Of a stretch of 64,000 bases of DNA, positions 50,717-59,946 are shown piece after piece. How positions within the stretch are numbered: position 1 is the stretch's first letter; each line of letters begins with the position of its first letter. The position numbers and the translations under genes were made by a program. The stretch comes from Posidoniimonas polymericola (GTDB lineage: Bacteria > Planctomycetota > Planctomycetia > Pirellulales > Lacipirellulaceae), in contig NZ_SJPO01000011.1 of NCBI RefSeq assembly GCF_007859935.1, positions 124,001 to 188,000 of the forward strand, given 5' to 3'. The notes under the pieces are model-generated. The model was not told where the DNA came from, did no database searches, and saw nothing but the letters and a program-made list of their open reading frames with translations.

Positions 50717-52282
50717 ATGACTGTACGCACCCGCTTCGCTCCGAGTCCGACTGGCTACCTCCATATCGGCGGCGTCCGCACGGCTTTGTTCAACTGGTTA
50801 TTCGCCCGCCGTCACGGCGGGAAGTTTCTGCTGAGGATCGACGACACCGATCAGCAGCGGAACGTCGAGGCCGCGTTGGCGCCGATCCTACACGGCTTCC
50901 GGTGGCTGGGCCTCGACTGGGACGAGGGCCCCGAAGCCGGCGGCGAGTTCGGCCCGTACTACCAGTCGCAACGCGGCGACCGTTACCAGGCGGCCGTCGA
51001 CCAGCTGCTCGAGCAGGGCGACGCCTACCGCGACTACGCGACCACCGAAGAGCTGCAGGCCGAGCGGGACGCCGCCCAGCAGTCGGGCGGCGCGTTCACC
51101 TACAGCCGCCGCTGGATGGCCGAAACGCCGGAGCAGGCCGCGGCATTTGAGGCCGAGGGGCGGCAGGGCGTGGTGCGGTTGAAGATGCCCCGCGAGGGCG
51201 AACTGGTGCTCAACGACCTGGTGCGAGGGGAGGTCCGGTTCGCCGGGTCCGGCGAACAGGACCACGTCGTCCAGCGGGCGGACGGGTCGTGCCTGTACCA
51301 CCTGGCCACCGTGGTCGACGACCACCAGATGCAGATCTCGCACGTGATCCGGGCGGAGGAGCACCTCTCCAACACGCCGCGACAAGTCTTCATCGCCGAG
51401 CGGCTCGGCTACCCGCTCCCGGAATTCGCCCACCTGCCATTCGTTGCCGAGCCGGGCAGCAAGACCAAGCTCAGCAAGCGGAAGCTCGACAAGTACCTGA
51501 AGAACCGCGACTTCGCCGCCCTCAATCAGCACGGTCAGCGGGTCGCCGAGCTGCTCGGCCTGGAGACCGCCGCCGAGACCTTCAACCCGGTGATTGTCGA
51601 CTTCTACGAGCAGGTCGGATACTTGCCGGACGCGATCCTCAACTACCTGCTGCTGCTTGGTTGGTCGTTGGACGACTCGCGGGAGGACTTCACCCGCGAG
51701 GAAATGATCGAGTGCTTCGACCTCGCCGGGGTCAACAAGGCGCCGGCCAGCTTCGACCCCAGCAAGTTGCAGGCGTTCCAGGATCGGGCGATGCAGCAGC
51801 TGCCGCTCAAGACCAAAGCGGCGTGGTGCATTGACTTTCTCAAACGCGCCGGGTACCTCGATTCGCCAGCCCCGTGCGACGCAGGGCCCTACGTGACCGC
51901 GATTGTCGATGCGGCGGGCGACCGCCTCAAGACTGCCGGCGACATCCTCGAGTACCGCGAGTTCTTCGTGCCAGATGAGCAGCTCGAGTACGACGAGAAG
52001 GCGTTCGCCAAACGGATTTCCAACCCCGAAGACGCGGCTGGTTTGCTGCGTGACTACTCGGCCGAGCTGTCGGCCGTGGAACCGTTCGATTGCGCGGCTA
52101 TCGAGGCCTCGCTGCAGGCGTTCCTCGAAGCCCGCGAGATCAAGATTGGCCAGATCATCCACGCGCTGCGGGTCGCTGTGACCGGCAAGGCGGTTGGATT
52201 CGGGGTCTACGAGTCGCTCGCTATCCTTGGCCGCGACCGCTGTGTCGCGCGGATCGAGCGGGCGTTGTCGATGCTCGAGTAG
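50717..52282 (+). CDS. gltX: Glutamate-tRNA ligase
   Basis: Charges tRNA-Glu (and possibly tRNA-Gln in an indirect pathway). The 521-residue class I synthetase has [20 protein letters not shown] with the HIGH-type HIGG at residues 17-20, the DDTDQQRN segment, and the KMSKS-type loop TKLSKRK near 250. The anticodon-binding C-terminal domain is complete. It lacks the zinc-binding Cys cluster of E. coli GluRS. A TAGAAT box at 50671-50676 may be its -10 element, without a good -35. Confidence 0.96.
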   Translation: MTVRTRFAPSPTGYLHIGGVRTALFNWLFARRHGGKFLLRIDDTDQQRNVEAALAPILHGFRWLGLDWDEGPEAGGEFGPYYQSQRGDRYQAAVDQLLEQGDAYRDYATTEELQAERDAAQQSGGAFTYSRRWMAETPEQAAAFEAEGRQGVVRLKMPREGELVLNDLVRGEVRFAGSGEQDHVVQRADGSCLYHLATVVDDHQMQISHVIRAEEHLSNTPRQVFIAERLGYPLPEFAHLPFVAEPGSKTKLSKRKLDKYLKNRDFAALNQHGQRVAELLGLETAAETFNPVIVDFYEQVGYLPDAILNYLLLLGWSLDDSREDFTREEMIECFDLAGVNKAPASFDPSKLQAFQDRAMQQLPLKTKAAWCIDFLKRAGYLDSPAPCDAGPYVTAIVDAAGDRLKTAGDILEYREFFVPDEQLEYDEKAFAKRISNPEDAAGLLRDYSAELSAVEPFDCAAIEASLQAFLEAREIKIGQIIHALRVAVTGKAVGFGVYESLAILGRDRCVARIERALSMLE

Positions 52283-52324
52283 CCGCTGCACACTCGGCTG
52301 CCCATGGCGGAAACAATCAGGCGG

Positions 52325-52810
52325 TTAGACGAGAGGCTTGGTCCAGAAAAGCATCGCGTTGTCTGGCATGGCCGAGTCGCCGCCCTGAAACCCGCAGCTG
52401 CGGTACAGCCCTTTGGCGGGGGCGTTGCTGGCGACGACCTCTAGCGTCATCTTGCAGCACCCACGTCGCCGGGCCTCCTCTTCGGCGGCCTGCATCAGCA
52501 TCCGTCCGATCCCTTGCCCGCGGTGGCCCGGCGAGATTACTAGGTCGTGGATGTTCAGCACCGGCTTGGCGTAGAAGGTGCTAAACGACTCGACGCAGAC
52601 AATGACCCCGCAGGGATCGCCCTCCTCCACCGCCACCAGGACACACGCATGGGGGGTCGCTTTGAGCATCGCCGCGACGTTCTGGCGTGCCTCGTCGGTC
52701 ATGCCGGTGCCGCTCCCCTCGGGGGTGCTGGCGTACGACTCCAGCAGATCCACGAGCGACTGGCGGTGCTGGGCAGAGTTGTAGTCGAGCGGCTGGACGT
52801 GAGGGGCCAC
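52325..52810 (-). CDS. GNAT family N-acetyltransferase
   Basis: 161 residues forming one GNAT domain; acetyl-CoA binding is shown by VISPGHRGQGIGRMLMQAAE (motif A, R/QxxGxG/A near 92-106) and the C-terminal TLEVVASNAPAKGLYRSCGF (motif B, typical of RimI-like or small-molecule acetyltransferases). Start is GTG 52810 with AGGAGA four bases upstream. It is convergent with gltX and divergent from rpmF. The acceptor is unknown. Confidence 0.9.
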   Translation of the reverse strand: MAPHVQPLDYNSAQHRQSLVDLLESYASTPEGSGTGMTDEARQNVAAMLKATPHACVLVAVEEGDPCGVIVCVESFSTFYAKPVLNIHDLVISPGHRGQGIGRMLMQAAEEEARRRGCCKMTLEVVASNAPAKGLYRSCGFQGGDSAMPDNAMLFWTKPLV

Positions 52811-53143
52811 GGGGTCTCCTGACGCGTTGGCGGACTTCTTAAGGCCTTCGAGGGGCTCGGGTTGAGGGTCGCCTTTCTAGCGGATTACGGCAAGGCGCCT
52901 CGGGCGGTGGATGGCTCGTGCGCGGGCTGGTGAGGAGGCTCGACCCCCGACCGGCAGTACCGCCCGTAGGGAGGCGGCTGCCCGCGATTGGCGGGGCTCG
53001 GCTAGGCCCGCTGGCCGGCCATTGACAGCTTTGCCGCCAGGCGGCTACCCTATGGGGCTTCGATGACCCCCCGTGACCACGCAGGGGATGCCCGAGGGAT
53101 GGGCGTCTCTGGAACTGGGCCAACAAGTTAGAAGGCGCCTGAA
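52811..53143. other. Divergent intergenic region, 333 bases
   Basis: Holds the promoter of the rpmF-fab operon (53022-53051). The remaining GC-rich sequence shows no supported gene or RNA. Confidence 0.45.
53022..53051 (+). promoter_or_regulatory. Promoter of the rpmF-fab operon
   Basis: Perfect TTGACA, 18-base spacer, TACCCT. The leader to rpmF is about 85 bases. Confidence 0.5.
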
Positions 53144-53326
53144 ATGGCTGTTCCCAAGCGAAAGCACTCCAACTCACGCAGCGGCAAGCGTCGCAGCCAC
53201 GATGCGCTGCAGGCGCGTCAGCTCCACGCCTGTCCGAAGTGCGGGACCATGATCCCGACGCACACGGTTTGTCCGAACACGAACTGCGGCCACTATATGG
53301 GCCGCACGGTGGTCGAGGCGACTTAA
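53144..53326 (+). CDS. rpmF: 50S ribosomal protein L32
   Basis: 60 residues beginning [19 protein letters not shown], with a zinc ribbon CPKC ... CPNTNC (residues about 30-48) of the four-Cys L32 form. Small, basic and complete. It is followed 60 bases later by fabD, which repeats the common bacterial linkage of rpmF to fatty-acid synthesis genes, although plsX and fabH, usually between them, are absent here. Confidence 0.97.
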   Translation: MAVPKRKHSNSRSGKRRSHDALQARQLHACPKCGTMIPTHTVCPNTNCGHYMGRTVVEAT

Positions 53327-53386
53327 ACCCGTTTCTGCGACCCCCATTACTGCGGCGCGTCGCGGTGCAATCTTCGGCAAAGCATC

Positions 53387-54301
53387 ATGAGCTCTCAAAC
53401 CGCCCTGCTCTTCCCCGGCCAAGGGGCCCAAACCGTGGGCATGGCCGCCGAGCTGTGCGAGCGGTCGATCGTTGCGCGCGAGCAGTTCGACGCCGCCGCC
53501 CAGATCCTTGGGTACGACCTGCTGAAGCTCTGCTCGCAGGGCCCGGCCGAGGACCTCGACTCGACCGCCTACAGCCAGCCGGCGCTCTACGTGAGCAGCC
53601 TCGCCGCGCTCGAGCAGTTTAAGCTCGACGAGCCGGCGGTGATCGACGGCTGTGCGGTTACCGCGGGGCTAAGCCTGGGTGAGTACACCGCCCTGGCGTT
53701 CGCCGGAGCTCTCTCGTTCGAGGACGGCCTGCGGGTCGTTGCCGAGCGGGGCGCCGCCATGCAGGACGCCGCCGAGGCGACCCCGTCGGGCATGGTCAGT
53801 ATCCTCGGACTCGAGGTGCCCCAGATCTCCGATCTGGTAGACCAAGCACGCGGCGACGACGTACTCAACATCGCCAACCTGTTGTGCCCGGGCAACACGG
53901 TGGTCTCTGGCGGGACTGCCGCCTGCGAGCGGGTGGCCGAACTGGCCGACAAGGCGGGAGCCATGCGGGTCGTACCACTAGCCGTCGCCGGCGCGTTCCA
54001 CACCAGCCTGATGCAGCCCGCTGTCGAGCGGCTGCAGGCGAAGCTCGCCGATGTGACAATTAACCCGCCGCAGATCCCTGTGATCTGCAACGTCGACGCC
54101 CAGGCCCACGACAACCCCGACGAGATTCGAGCACTGCTGGCGAAGCAGGTAGTGAACCCGGTGCGGTGGGAAGATTCCATGCGGCGGATGATCGACGACT
54201 ACGGCGTCGAATCGGTCTATGAGGTGGGCCCCGGCCGAGTGCTGCGAGGCCTGTTGAAGCGGATCAACCGCAAGCTCCCTTGCGAGAGTGTCCCCGCCTA
54301 G
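53387..54301 (+). CDS. fabD: Malonyl-CoA:ACP transacylase
   Basis: Loads malonate onto acyl carrier protein. 304 residues: LLFPGQGAQTVGMA at the N-terminus, nucleophile Ser96 in AGLSLGEYTALAFAGAL (the usual GHSLG is GLSLG here), the malonate-binding Arg in GLRVVAERGAAMQ, and catalytic His in VAGAFHTSLMQPA near 201-213. The His-to-Leu change beside the nucleophile is not expected to be lethal because the catalytic His is elsewhere. Second gene of the fab operon; fabG follows after 65 bases. Confidence 0.95.
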   Translation: MSSQTALLFPGQGAQTVGMAAELCERSIVAREQFDAAAQILGYDLLKLCSQGPAEDLDSTAYSQPALYVSSLAALEQFKLDEPAVIDGCAVTAGLSLGEYTALAFAGALSFEDGLRVVAERGAAMQDAAEATPSGMVSILGLEVPQISDLVDQARGDDVLNIANLLCPGNTVVSGGTAACERVAELADKAGAMRVVPLAVAGAFHTSLMQPAVERLQAKLADVTINPPQIPVICNVDAQAHDNPDEIRALLAKQVVNPVRWEDSMRRMIDDYGVESVYEVGPGRVLRGLLKRINRKLPCESVPA

Positions 54302-54366
54302 CCCGAGTCCCCTTTCTACACGACGCCGGGCGACGATCCGCAAAAAAGTTTCTGTCAGGAGCCACG

Positions 54367-55155
54367 ATGGCTGAGCCGAGTAAAGCAGTTGTAACTTCCG
54401 ACTTCTCAGGGAAGGTCGCGTTAGTGACCGGGGCCTCGAGGGGCATCGGCCGCGCGATCGCCACCCGGCTGGGTCGGGCCGGCGCGACGGTGGCCTGCGT
54501 CGCCCGCAACACCGAGAAGCTGGAGGAGGTCGCCCAGGAGATCCGCGATGCCGGCGGTCAGGCGAGCGTCCACCAGTGCGACGTTTGCGACGCCGAGCAG
54601 ATCCAGGCGACCGTCGACCAGATCCACGGTCAGTGGGACGCGATCGACATCCTGGTAAACAACGCCGGCATTACCCGCGACACGCTGCTGCTGAGGATGT
54701 CCGACGACGACTGGCACGACGTTATCTCGTCGAACCTCAGCTCGGTCTTCCTGTTCACCCGCGCGGTCGCCCAGGTGATGGTGCGGGCCAAGAGCGGCCG
54801 GATCATCAACATCTCTAGCATCTCGGGACTGATGGGCAACCCGGGCCAGGCCAACTACTCGGCCTCGAAGGCGGGCGTGATCGGCTTCACCCAGACGGTC
54901 GCGAAGGAGCTCGGCAGCAAGCGGCGGCCGATCACGGTCAACGCGATCTGCCCCGGTTTCATCCGCTCTGACATGACCGACATCCTCGCCGAGGCCGGCG
55001 GCGACGCCTTCCACGACGTCGTCAAGCAGCGGATCCCGCTGCAGCGGCTGGGCGAGCCGGACGAGGTGGCCGACGCGGCCCTGTTCCTGGCGAGCGACTC
55101 CGCGGCCTACATTACCGGCCAGGTGCTCACCATCGACGGGGGCATGACCGGCTGA
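54367..55155 (+). CDS. fabG: 3-oxoacyl-ACP reductase
   Basis: NADPH-dependent reduction of 3-oxoacyl-ACP. A 262-residue short-chain dehydrogenase with cofactor motif TGASRGIGRAIA (about 22-33), NNAG near 98, catalytic Ser in NISSISG, and YSASKAG with Tyr and Lys, plus the C-terminal GQVLTIDGGMTG. ATG 54367 has AGGAG six bases upstream; the frame continues back to 54280 inside fabD and is spurious. It is slightly longer than E. coli FabG at the N-terminus. Confidence 0.95.
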   Translation: MAEPSKAVVTSDFSGKVALVTGASRGIGRAIATRLGRAGATVACVARNTEKLEEVAQEIRDAGGQASVHQCDVCDAEQIQATVDQIHGQWDAIDILVNNAGITRDTLLLRMSDDDWHDVISSNLSSVFLFTRAVAQVMVRAKSGRIINISSISGLMGNPGQANYSASKAGVIGFTQTVAKELGSKRRPITVNAICPGFIRSDMTDILAEAGGDAFHDVVKQRIPLQRLGEPDEVADAALFLASDSAAYITGQVLTIDGGMTG

Positions 55156-55216
55156 TCGCCGCGGCTCTCAGGCTTAGCGGGTCGACCTAGACAGCCCCAA
55201 CCCAAACAGCTATATC

Positions 55217-55246
55217 TTGACCTCGCTTGTGGAGCCCCTCTATTTT
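55217..55246 (+). promoter_or_regulatory. Promoter of acpP with overlapping hairpin
   Basis: TTGACC, 18-base spacer, TATTTT. The -10 is the loop of a CCCCTC/GAGGGG inverted repeat. The leader to the acpP start is about 190 bases. Confidence 0.5.
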
Positions 55247-55444
55247 GAGGGGTCATTCGCCCTCCCAGGGGCCCGCAGGCAATTTACTCTACTAACCAAT
55301 TCCGGACGTCATCCGGGGGCCGTCAAGCGGCCCCTGGTAGTGGTCGGCAGGGCTTCCCGCTGGGCCTTCCGCTGGGTCCTCCCAGTCGCCACGCCCGACG
55401 CCCGGATCGATAGCGTCCTGTTAGCGGATTCAAGGAGAACAGTA

Positions 55445-55684
55445 GTGGCCTCGGTATTGGAACGCGTCACGGACATCGTGGCAGAGCAGCTTGGCGTCGA
55501 CAAAGAAAAGATCTCAGCAGAGACGTCGTTCGTCAACGATCTCGGCGCCGACTCGCTCGACACGGTTGAGCTGGTCATGGAGCTGGAAGAAGAATTCGAT
55601 ATCAACATCCCCGACGACGCGGCTGAAAAGATTCAGACCGTCGGCCAGGCGGTTGAGTTTATCGAGGCAAACTCCGGAAGCTGA
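55445..55684 (+). CDS. acpP: Acyl carrier protein
   Basis: Carries acyl intermediates of fatty-acid synthesis. 79 residues, acidic, with phosphopantetheine-attachment Ser37 in [19 protein letters not shown]. The GTG start at 55445 lies seven bases after AAGGAG, giving the usual ACP length; the frame is open to 55217 but that part is not ACP-like. It has its own promoter and is followed by an intrinsic terminator, so it can be expressed in excess over the enzymes, as is common for ACP. Confidence 0.97.
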   Translation: MASVLERVTDIVAEQLGVDKEKISAETSFVNDLGADSLDTVELVMELEEEFDINIPDDAAEKIQTVGQAVEFIEANSGS

Positions 55685-55794
55685 GTCTCCGCCCCGCGGC
55701 GTCTGACGCGTCGCGTGACGGGGGCGGCCACGCGCCCGCGTGGTCGCCTGTCAGTCCGGGCCCGGGGAAGCCGGGTGTTGCCGGCGCGTGCTTC

Positions 55795-55829
55795 GGCGCT
55801 GGGCCTCGCGGGCCGGCGCCCTTTTTTTT
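55795..55829 (+). terminator. Intrinsic terminator after acpP
   Basis: A GC-rich stem GGCGCTGGGCC with CGGGCCGGCGCC (one bulge) is followed by eight Ts. It lies between acpP and fabF, so fabF may rely on partial readthrough. Confidence 0.75.
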
Positions 55830-55901
55830 GGATCCTGAGACCTGGTTCGGGCCGGGGGCGCCCCGGCTCCTTCCTCCCACACAAGACCGCGGACGAGTGC
55901 T

Positions 55902-57137
55902 ATGAAACGGCGAGTTGTAGTTACCGGAATGGGCGCGGTGACCGTCCTGGGGTGCAAGGTCGATGAGCTCTGGCAGAACATCCTCGCCGGCAAGAGCGGG
56001 ATCCACGAGCTGAAGGCCTTCGACACGACGCGTCACAAGGTCAAGTTCGGCGGCGACATCCACGACTGGGACCCGTCGGAGTATATCTCGCCGAAGGACG
56101 CCAAACGCCTCGACCGCTTCACGCAGTTCGCCCACGTCGCGGCGGTGGAAGCCGTGAACCAGTCGGGCGTTGATTTTTCGACCATCGACCCGCGCCGCTG
56201 CGGAGTCATCATCGGTTCCGGCGTCGGCGGTCTGACCGAGATCGAGGCCCAGCAGACCCGCTTGATTTTGAAGGGGCCGGACAAGGTCTCGGCGTTCACG
56301 ATCCCGAAGCTGATGGTCAACGCGGCGTCGGGACACGTCTCGATCCTTTACGGACTCAAGGGCGTGAATGTCGCGGTTGCGACCGCGTGCGCCAGCGCTA
56401 CTAACGCCATGGGCGACGCCTTCCGCTCCATCCAGTACGACGACGCCGACATCGTGATTACCGGCGGCAGCGAAGCGGCCTGTACCGAAATGGGCCTGGC
56501 CGGGTTTGCCAACATGCGGGCCCTCTCCGAGCGGGGTCACGACCCGCAGGGCGCCAGCCGCCCCTTCGACGCCGAACGCGACGGCTTCGTCCTGGCCGAG
56601 GGCGCGGGGGTGCTGGTGTTCGAGGAGTACGAGCACGCCAAGGCCCGCAACGCACCGATCTTCGCAGAGATTGTCGGCTACGGCGCCAGCGCCGACGGCG
56701 GGCACATCACCCAGCCCGACCCCAATGGCTCGGGCGGCGCCTGGGCGATGACCTGCGCCCTGCGGGACGCCAAGCTCGAGCCGACCGAAGTCGACTACAT
56801 CAACGCCCACGGGACCAGCACGCCACTGGGCGACAAGGCCGAGACGGTCGGCATCAAGAGCGTCTTTGGCGACCACGCCTACAAGCTGAATGTCTCGAGC
56901 ACCAAGAGCGAGCTCGGGCACCTGCTCGGCGCGAGCGGTGGCGTAGAGTTGATTCTTAGCATCAAGGCCCTGAACGACGGGGTCTGCCCGCCGACAATCA
57001 ACCAGCACACCCCCGACCCGGCCTGCGACCTCAACTACACGCCGAACGAACCGCAGCAGCGGGAGGTCAAGGTGGTGATGAGCAATAGCTTTGGGTTCGG
57101 CGGCCACAACGGGTCAATCGTCGCCGCCAAGGTCTGA
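55902..57137 (+). CDS. fabF: 3-oxoacyl-ACP synthase II
   Basis: Elongating condensing enzyme. The 411-residue product aligns in numbering with E. coli FabF: catalytic Cys163 in ATACASATNAMGDAF, His303 in NAHGTSTPLGD and His340 in KSELGHLLGASGG, with the thiolase-fold N-terminus RRVVVTGMGAVTVLG and the SNSFGFGGHNGSIV C-terminus. All catalytic residues are present, in contrast to the homologue at 59947. No clear promoter is seen in the 70 bases after the acpP terminator. Confidence 0.97.
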   Translation: MKRRVVVTGMGAVTVLGCKVDELWQNILAGKSGIHELKAFDTTRHKVKFGGDIHDWDPSEYISPKDAKRLDRFTQFAHVAAVEAVNQSGVDFSTIDPRRCGVIIGSGVGGLTEIEAQQTRLILKGPDKVSAFTIPKLMVNAASGHVSILYGLKGVNVAVATACASATNAMGDAFRSIQYDDADIVITGGSEAACTEMGLAGFANMRALSERGHDPQGASRPFDAERDGFVLAEGAGVLVFEEYEHAKARNAPIFAEIVGYGASADGGHITQPDPNGSGGAWAMTCALRDAKLEPTEVDYINAHGTSTPLGDKAETVGIKSVFGDHAYKLNVSSTKSELGHLLGASGGVELILSIKALNDGVCPPTINQHTPDPACDLNYTPNEPQQREVKVVMSNSFGFGGHNGSIVAAKV

Positions 57138-57233
57138 TCGACGCTGCCGATTTCTGCGGTGCGGATTAACGCGTTTTCTCGTCAGATTCTTGCTTTATCG
57201 TCAAGGTCCGCCTAGCTTTTCGGCAGGGGCAGT

Positions 57234-57247
57234 GGGTCCTAGGACCC
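57234..57247. repeat. 14-bp perfect palindrome
   Basis: GGGTCCTAGGACCC, 28 bases before the metalloprotease start. Possible operator; otherwise a chance palindrome. Confidence 0.4.
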
Positions 57248-57274
57248 GCTTAGGGAACAGCACGATAAGACACC

Positions 57275-58441
57275 ATGATGCGTCCTCGGCCTGCGGGCCC
57301 TTCTCTTCTCGCAATTCTGACCGCCGCTGTGCTCGCGCACTTAGCGGTTGCGTGCCAGGCGGCTAATCTGCGCATCGACTACAGCCAGGATGGGTCGGGC
57401 TTCTTCAGTGCATCGACATCGCAGGGGCAGCAGGCCCGCGCCGCGTTGAACGCGGCCGCCGACTACTACAGCGGGATCCTGACTGATTCGCTGGCGCCGG
57501 TTTCGGTGCCGGCGCGCTTCTACGGCGGTGGCGGCGGCACGGGGGACATCTTCCTGGAGTTTGCCGACCCAAACGACCCCACCAACCAAAATGCCGCGGT
57601 CAAGCTAGACCAGTTCACGATCGCTCAGAACGAGTATGTCGTGTTCGCCGGCGGGGCCCCCTTGTCGGGCTCGACCGGCAAGCAGATCGCGAGCGCCGGG
57701 CTCGGCTGGTCGAACTACCAGTACAGCCTGCTGCCGGCCGACATCGCGACCTTCGTGCAGTCATACGACGACTTTGTTAGCAGCTACAAATCCCGTGGCC
57801 AGGCGAGCGGCTTTGCCCATTGGGGCGGGACGATCTCCTTCGACAACGACGGCACCACCGACTGGCACCTCGACCTCAACTCGGCGCCGTCGACGGGCGA
57901 GAGCGACCTGTACTCGGTGGCGCTGCACGAGTTGGGGCACGTGCTGGGATTCGGCGGCAGCTCCCTGAGTAATCTTGGCCTGGTCAACGCGGCGGGCAAT
58001 TTCGTCGGCGCCGCCGCGGTCGAAGCGTTCGGCGCCCCGGTCCCGATGCAGTCGGGGGGCGGGCACTGGGCCGAGGGCACGATGTCGGTCGCGATCGACA
58101 CCGGCGCCACCCAGGAAACCCTCTACGACCCAAGCTTCAACGGCTCGGTCCGCAAGGAGCTGACAATGCTAGACGCCGCAGGGTTGTCCGACCTTGGCTG
58201 GAGCGTCGGCTTGCCGGCGCTGGTAGCGGGTGACTTCAACGGCGACCTGCGGACAAACGCCGCCGACTACACGGTTTGGCGCGAGGGGCTACGGAGCCCC
58301 TACCCTGCCAGCGACTACAAGGTTTGGGCCGAGAACTACGGGCAGGCCGGGCCGTCGCTAGCTCCAACAGCGGCGCCTTCGCCCGGCGGGGGCGCCCTCC
58401 TTCTCTCGCTTGCCACGGCGGCTCTCCTCCGCCGAAGCTAA
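57275..58441 (+). CDS. Secreted zinc metalloprotease-like protein with dockerin and PEP-CTERM-like tail
   Basis: 388 residues: a signal peptide (about 1-30), an N-terminal domain of about 180 residues, a zinc site His218-Glu219-x-x-His222 in VALHELGHVLGFGGSS, and later SGGGHWAEGTMS. The metzincin third ligand expected three residues after the Gly is Gly instead of His or Asp, so the third metal ligand may come from GHW or be absent. A dockerin-type calcium repeat follows (DFNGDLRTNAADYTVWREGL at 320-339, and SDYKVWAENYGQ) and then a short hydrophobic tail ending in Arg-Arg-Ser, like a PEP-CTERM anchor without the PEP. ATG 57275 or 57278. Likely extracellular or surface-attached. Confidence 0.78.
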   Translation: MMRPRPAGPSLLAILTAAVLAHLAVACQAANLRIDYSQDGSGFFSASTSQGQQARAALNAAADYYSGILTDSLAPVSVPARFYGGGGGTGDIFLEFADPNDPTNQNAAVKLDQFTIAQNEYVVFAGGAPLSGSTGKQIASAGLGWSNYQYSLLPADIATFVQSYDDFVSSYKSRGQASGFAHWGGTISFDNDGTTDWHLDLNSAPSTGESDLYSVALHELGHVLGFGGSSLSNLGLVNAAGNFVGAAAVEAFGAPVPMQSGGGHWAEGTMSVAIDTGATQETLYDPSFNGSVRKELTMLDAAGLSDLGWSVGLPALVAGDFNGDLRTNAADYTVWREGLRSPYPASDYKVWAENYGQAGPSLAPTAAPSPGGGALLLSLATAALLRRS

Positions 58442-58566
58442 CAGCACGGCTCAACTCGTATTGCGTTCTCCTGCCACCCCCCCGTACCATCCGCCGCCCA
58501 GCGGGTCGGGTTTGGCTCGTCATCCTGCTGGTGGAAGTGTCCGCCCGTCCGATGGGAGAACCCCCG

Positions 58567-59874
58567 ATGCGAAGCCTCCGTACCGCCGCCCTGTTGAGTC
58601 TCTGCGCCGCCGCGTCCTTCGCCGCCGCCCAGCAGCAAGACTGGTCGGCCCCGTCGGCCGATTCCCGGTACGCTAGCCCCGCCGGCGGCGCCGCGGGCCC
58701 TCCTGCGGAACCTCGCTACGGCCAGCCAGCTCAGCCGGTCGCGCCTCCAACGCCAGACCAGAGCATCACGCCGCTGCCCGGCTCTACGCCGCCGGCGACC
58801 GGTTCGGCGCCAAGCGGTCAGGCGATGGCCCCCTTCGGCGGCTCTGCTCCTAGCCGCGCCCGCGTCAGCAAGGGGCCGAGCTCGCTGCCTAACGACCACG
58901 GGCAGGTGATGCGCGAGTACGACATCCGCCCCTACACGCTTAAGGTCGCCAACACACCGCACCCCGAGCAGACCATCGTCGACTGGATCTTGCGAGAAAC
59001 CGGTTACGAAACCTGGCACTCCGACCCGCTCGGCATCCTGAACGCCACCCGCGACACGCTGCGGGTGTACCACACCCCGGAAACCCAGGGCGTGGTGGCC
59101 GACATCGTCGACCGGTTTGTGAATACTCAGAGCGAGTCTAAGGCGTTTGCCCTGCGGATTGCGACCGTGCGGAGCCCCGGCTGGCGGGCCCGCGCGATGC
59201 CGCTGATGACCGCCATCCCGGTGCAGTCGCCCGGCATGCAGGGCTGGATTTTGCCCAAGGAAAACGCCGCGCTGCTGATGGCTGACCTGGTCCGCCGCAC
59301 CGATTACCGCGAACACAGCTCCTCGGGTCAGTTGGTGCTCAACGGCCGGTCCGCCATTATGTCGACCATGCGGCCCCGGCAGTACATCAAGGGTATCGTC
59401 CGCACGCAGAACACCTGGCCCGGCTTCCAGCCCGAGACGGGCACTCTGGAAGAAGGCGCCAGCATGGAGTTTAGCCCGCTGCTCTCGTTCGACGGCGCCA
59501 CGGCGGACGCGATTGTTAAGATCCGGATCAACCAGGTCGAGAAGATGCAGCAGGTGCAGCTTGATATCCCGACTCAGATGGCCGGTCCGCAGCGGATGGA
59601 AATCGAGGTGCCGCAGCTCACGTCGGCGACGATCCACGAGCGTTTCCGCTGGCCGTCCGATCAGGTGCTGCTGCTCAGCCTGGGGGTGGTCGCGCCGCCG
59701 ACGCCCGACAAGGGCAATCAGTTGCTCAACCTGATCCCCGGGGTTAACGCCCCGCCGCGTGCCGACGGCCTGCTGTTCATCGAGGTCAAGGGCACCGCCA
59801 CTCCGAGCTCGAACCCAGGCTCCGTTCCGTCCACCGCGATGCGTTCGACCGGCGGTTTTAGCGGTAGATACTGA
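58567..59874 (+). CDS. Secreted protein with secretin-like domains
   Basis: 435 residues. Signal peptide (cleavage near SFAAAQ, residue 21), a Pro/Ser-rich linker to about 110, then a region resembling a secretin N-domain: TIVDWILRETGYETWHSD and ATRDTLRVYHTPETQGVVAD followed by IVDRF, like the N0/N1 alpha-beta modules. A mostly beta C-terminal domain with ERFRWPSDQVLLLSLGVV and a GLLFIEVKG strand resembles the edge of a secretin barrel but is too short for a full gate. Assignment is from pattern only. I chose ATG 58567 because GGGAGA lies seven bases upstream and a signal peptide follows; ATG 58552 is in frame. Confidence 0.62.
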   Translation: MRSLRTAALLSLCAAASFAAAQQQDWSAPSADSRYASPAGGAAGPPAEPRYGQPAQPVAPPTPDQSITPLPGSTPPATGSAPSGQAMAPFGGSAPSRARVSKGPSSLPNDHGQVMREYDIRPYTLKVANTPHPEQTIVDWILRETGYETWHSDPLGILNATRDTLRVYHTPETQGVVADIVDRFVNTQSESKAFALRIATVRSPGWRARAMPLMTAIPVQSPGMQGWILPKENAALLMADLVRRTDYREHSSSGQLVLNGRSAIMSTMRPRQYIKGIVRTQNTWPGFQPETGTLEEGASMEFSPLLSFDGATADAIVKIRINQVEKMQQVQLDIPTQMAGPQRMEIEVPQLTSATIHERFRWPSDQVLLLSLGVVAPPTPDKGNQLLNLIPGVNAPPRADGLLFIEVKGTATPSSNPGSVPSTAMRSTGGFSGRY

Positions 59875-59946
59875 TCGCCCCGGCGCTATACTTAGGGGTC
59901 TCCCAGGATTTTGCCGCCCTCGGCGATTTGGTAAGCTGCGTTGACT

